Positions 6,606-8,608 of a stretch of DNA of 8,608 bases are shown here, one piece after another (the first letter of the stretch is position 1; the number at the start of each line of letters is the position of its first letter). This DNA comes from Candidatus Microgenomates bacterium. GTDB taxonomy: Bacteria; Patescibacteriota; Dojkabacteria; SC72. The notes beneath the pieces are model-generated. The model had not been told where the DNA came from. It searched no databases and saw only the letters and a program-made list of their open reading frames with translations. Location: NCBI GenBank assembly GCA_012797935.1, contig JAAZOC010000086.1:1-8608 (forward strand), read 5' to 3'. Both the position numbers and the translations under genes were made by a program.

Positions 6606-7829
6606 ATGAAACTGAAACTCGATATAAACATAAAGAAAGCACTAGGATACCTATTATTAACAGTAATCACATCATTGTTAATAACATCAATTTTAATTGC
6701 TTTACCACTTACAGAGAAACTCTCTTCAAAAACAAACTTCAACTTAAATACTAAGAATGGAAGCTACTGGTCAAAAGAATATTTTGTAAAAGTAGAGAGT
6801 ACAAATAACAAAGACATTGAAAAAACAAGAGATATTATATTCAAGAGATTGGATTCTTTTGGAGTAGAAGAAGTATCAATATACAAAGAGAACCCTTCTG
6901 AGAGCAGCACAAATTTGAGAATTGTTGTAAATTCAACTAAAAATGAAGGTCTTGTTTCCCAATTAATAAAGAATCGTTTCCAAATAGCAGTATTAACAAA
7001 AAAAGATGAAGTGGATTTTGAGAATACAGAAGATCAATATGCTTACTTGATGCCAAGTAGTTACAATGAAACTGGTTGGGAAGCAAATGATTTTAGAAAT
7101 ATATATATAACGAAGCTAAAAACAAACAGTGGAGAATATGCACATTTTGCAATATTTAAATTATGGCCATGGAAAGAGAATTCTTTTAGAGAATTTTTGA
7201 AAAATAATAGTGGTAAATATATAGGAGTATATACAGATGGGTATGTTTCTCCATATCAGGTGCCATCAGACAATAGTAGTAATACTATGCTTGCCATTCC
7301 AGTAAACACAGAGGATGCAGAACAAATAAAAGCTATTAGCCTTCTATACAATGCAGGAGAGATTCCAGCAGATATCTCTTTAGAGAGTGAAAATGCTCTT
7401 ACACCACAAATACAATCAATCGACCATATTAAAATTTCAATTGGTTTAGCAATATCACTTGTTGTTGTATATCTCTACCTCGCTATTTTCAAGCATTCTC
7501 CAAAAGAGATATTACTAAAATCTTTTGTAGCAACAATATTTACAATATCTTTCTACCTAGCAGGATTAAAACTTCTATCCATTCCAATTGATACATTCCT
7601 TCTACCAGTAATTGCGATCTTAACCATGATACTTGTAAGAATAATTTCTGAAAACAAAGACTCTGAAATACAAATAGAAGTAGCACTACTTTTCATTCTT
7701 TTGTTAGCATCTGTATTTGGATATGGATACTTACCAATAGCTGCAAACCATTTAATAGTACTCGTTGTACTTTCTAAGATAATGGTTCTCTTTTCAAGTT
7801 GGTATATACATAAAGTTAGAAATATATAA
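6606..7829 (+). CDS. Divergent SecD-like protein-export membrane protein
   Basis: A 407-residue protein with the SecD layout: TM1 (12-34), a long outer domain (35-272), then five helices at about 273-296, 302-324, 327-346, 357-379 and 382-402. SecD-like segments in order are NLNTKNG (46-52, where LDLxGG is usual), the P1 repeat IIFKRLDSFGVEEVSIYK (77-94), TGWEANDF before the P1 head region, GKYIGVYTDGYVSPYQVPS (203-221) and AEQIKAISLLYNAGEIPADI (238-257). SecD and SecF use the proton-motive force to help proteins leave the SecYEG channel. Here the TM4 signature (VDANVLIFERIREE-like) has become ILTMILVRIISENKD, without the membrane Asp. It is shorter than typical SecD. Start: ATG at 6606, 1 nt after the regulator stop; a TTG at 6579 would overlap that gene. 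No Shine-Dalgarno. Confidence 0.75.
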   Translation: MKLKLDINIKKALGYLLLTVITSLLITSILIALPLTEKLSSKTNFNLNTKNGSYWSKEYFVKVESTNNKDIEKTRDIIFKRLDSFGVEEVSIYKENPSESSTNLRIVVNSTKNEGLVSQLIKNRFQIAVLTKKDEVDFENTEDQYAYLMPSSYNETGWEANDFRNIYITKLKTNSGEYAHFAIFKLWPWKENSFREFLKNNSGKYIGVYTDGYVSPYQVPSDNSSNTMLAIPVNTEDAEQIKAISLLYNAGEIPADISLESENALTPQIQSIDHIKISIGLAISLVVVYLYLAIFKHSPKEILLKSFVATIFTISFYLAGLKLLSIPIDTFLLPVIAILTMILVRIISENKDSEIQIEVALLFILLLASVFGYGYLPIAANHLIVLVVLSKIMVLFSSWYIHKVRNI

Positions 7830-7831
7830 AT

Positions 7832-8344
7832 ATGGAGATATTTTTAAATGTTTGGAACAATTGGAGTATATATGAGAAAACATCAATATCATTGATATTA
7901 GGAATATCACTAATATTTTTAATTGCTTCAGTATACTTTTTAACAAAAGACAAAATGCTTACAATTTGGGTTTCACTATCCCTACTCTCAAGCGCTCTAA
8001 TAACAGTATTGATCCTTTGGTTACTTAACATTATCTTCGATATTACAATAGTAAGTGTCTTCATATTTGTTCCATTCATTGTGCTTTTTGTAAACATATT
8101 AAGCTTAGGAACTAGTATTGGCTACTATATGGATCACAAAAAGGACAAGAATTTTGAGATTGTAAATCTAAAGAAAGAGTTCTTAAGAGACTCCTTCCAA
8201 CTAACAGTATTCATATTTTTGATGTTCTGCTCTCTGTCAGTATTTCTTAGCTCTACATTTTTAATACTAATACTAGTATCTGGAGGCATTTCAATCTCTG
8301 TAGTTTGGATCAACTATTTGTTAATGTACAAATTAGTAAAATGA
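7832..8344 (+). CDS. SecF-like membrane protein reduced to the TM2-TM6 bundle
   Basis: A 170-residue protein that is almost entirely membrane: helices at about 17-38, 42-66, 70-98, 119-139 and 141-166. This equals SecF TM2 to TM6, while TM1 and the P1 outer domain are absent (SecF is usually about 300 residues). Position after a SecD-like gene, a polar loop YYMDHKKDKNFEIVNLKKEF (98-117) where SecF has its DRIREN...N loop, and DSFQLT just before TM5, where SecF has its SxxxTLxRT segment, support the call. The SINDT-type Asp of TM4 is not visible, and the helix cores hold no acidic residue. The identification depends mainly on topology and neighbourhood; sequence similarity is weak, so an unrelated five-TM partner of the SecD-like protein remains possible. 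It starts 2 nt after the SecD-like stop and shares ATGA with miaA. Confidence 0.5.
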   Translation: MEIFLNVWNNWSIYEKTSISLILGISLIFLIASVYFLTKDKMLTIWVSLSLLSSALITVLILWLLNIIFDITIVSVFIFVPFIVLFVNILSLGTSIGYYMDHKKDKNFEIVNLKKEFLRDSFQLTVFIFLMFCSLSVFLSSTFLILILVSGGISISVVWINYLLMYKLVK

Positions 8345-8608
8345 GTTTAGAAACTTCAAGACCAATAATTGTAATTGCAGGACCTACTTGCAGTGGTAAA
8401 TCAAAGATTGCCATCAAGCTAGCAAAAGATATAAACGGAGTTATCATCAATGGAGATTCAAGACAGGTATATGAAGAATTAAATATTGGAACCGCTAAAC
8501 CTTCCGTAGAGGAGATGGAAAACATAGAACATTACCTGTATGGACATATTTCCGTAAGAGAACATTACAATATTTCAAGATATCAGCAAGATGTATCTAA
8601 AGTTTTAG
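8341..8608 (+). CDS. miaA: tRNA dimethylallyltransferase MiaA (partial, C-terminus beyond right edge)
   Basis: The first 89 residues of MiaA, which transfers dimethylallyl from DMAPP to N6 of A37 in tRNAs that read codons starting with U. Visible landmarks are the P-loop GPTCSGKS (14-21), the substrate-binding segment GDSRQVYEELNIGTAKPS (38-55) and EHYLYGHISVREHYNISRYQQD, matching the family's HHLID...Y-S-x-x-x-F stretch. The gene runs off the window in an open frame; the final TAG is out of frame. ATG at 8341 overlaps the SecF-like TGA as ATGA, so translation is probably coupled, and no Shine-Dalgarno is present. It is the last visible gene of the plus-strand operon; its link to the secretion genes may be only transcriptional. 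Confidence 0.95.
   Translation, partial: MSLETSRPIIVIAGPTCSGKSKIAIKLAKDINGVIINGDSRQVYEELNIGTAKPSVEEMENIEHYLYGHISVREHYNISRYQQDVSKVL

Noticed and set aside
8342..8344. UGA recoding as glycine, as in some Patescibacteria
   Set aside because: No gene contains an in-frame UGA; the one TGA ends the SecF-like gene exactly at an ATGA overlap with miaA, so the standard code fits.
8606..8608. TAG at the window end as a stop codon of miaA
   Set aside because: The frame there reads GTT TTA G, so the TAG is out of frame and the gene continues past the edge.

Overview
The window reads as AT-rich bacterial chromosome (roughly one third G+C by eye) in the standard code, with no in-frame UGA inside any gene. 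The gene mix resembles that of Candidate Phyla Radiation (Patescibacteria) bacteria: a DUF5667 secreted helical protein, a DUF3048 protein, a winged-helix regulator fused to a decayed nucleotidyltransferase domain, a multi-TM sensor kinase N-terminus, very few Shine-Dalgarno sequences and a tRNA gene without an encoded CCA. The phylum is an inference from family content, not proven. I see no transposon, phage gene, CRISPR array or long repeat.

Layout. (1) 1-2176, minus strand: a class I SAM methyltransferase followed after 2 nt by a nine-TM membrane protein, cut by the left edge, that is probably the sensor half of a histidine kinase. (2) 2177-2980, plus strand: one promoter, a secreted DUF5667-type protein and a strong 12-bp hairpin terminator, apparently a single-gene unit. 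(3) 3140-4612, minus strand: a compact unit of a capless HAD protein, an HD-domain hydrolase overlapping it by 11 nt, tRNA-Pro(GGG) starting 1 nt after the HD stop codon, and a small unrecognised protein 23 nt after the tRNA. (4) 4672-8608, plus strand: a good promoter placed so that the mRNA would begin at or next to the start codon, then DUF3048 protein, wHTH/NTase regulator, SecD-like protein, SecF-like protein and the start of miaA. Gaps are 21, 1 and 2 nt, and the last pair overlaps by 4 nt, so this looks like one operon.

How it may work together. The plus-strand operon is mainly an envelope and secretion unit: a membrane-anchored DUF3048 protein plus a reduced SecD/SecF pair that keeps the topology but has lost most of the recognisable signature motifs, with a regulator between them and miaA (tRNA modification) carried at the end. 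The left unit couples a soluble methyltransferase to a membrane sensor. The most unusual points are the degenerate SecD/SecF pair, the tRNA embedded in a protein operon, the methyltransferase-sensor pairing and the leaderless-looking promoters. No clearly new defence or mobile system is visible.
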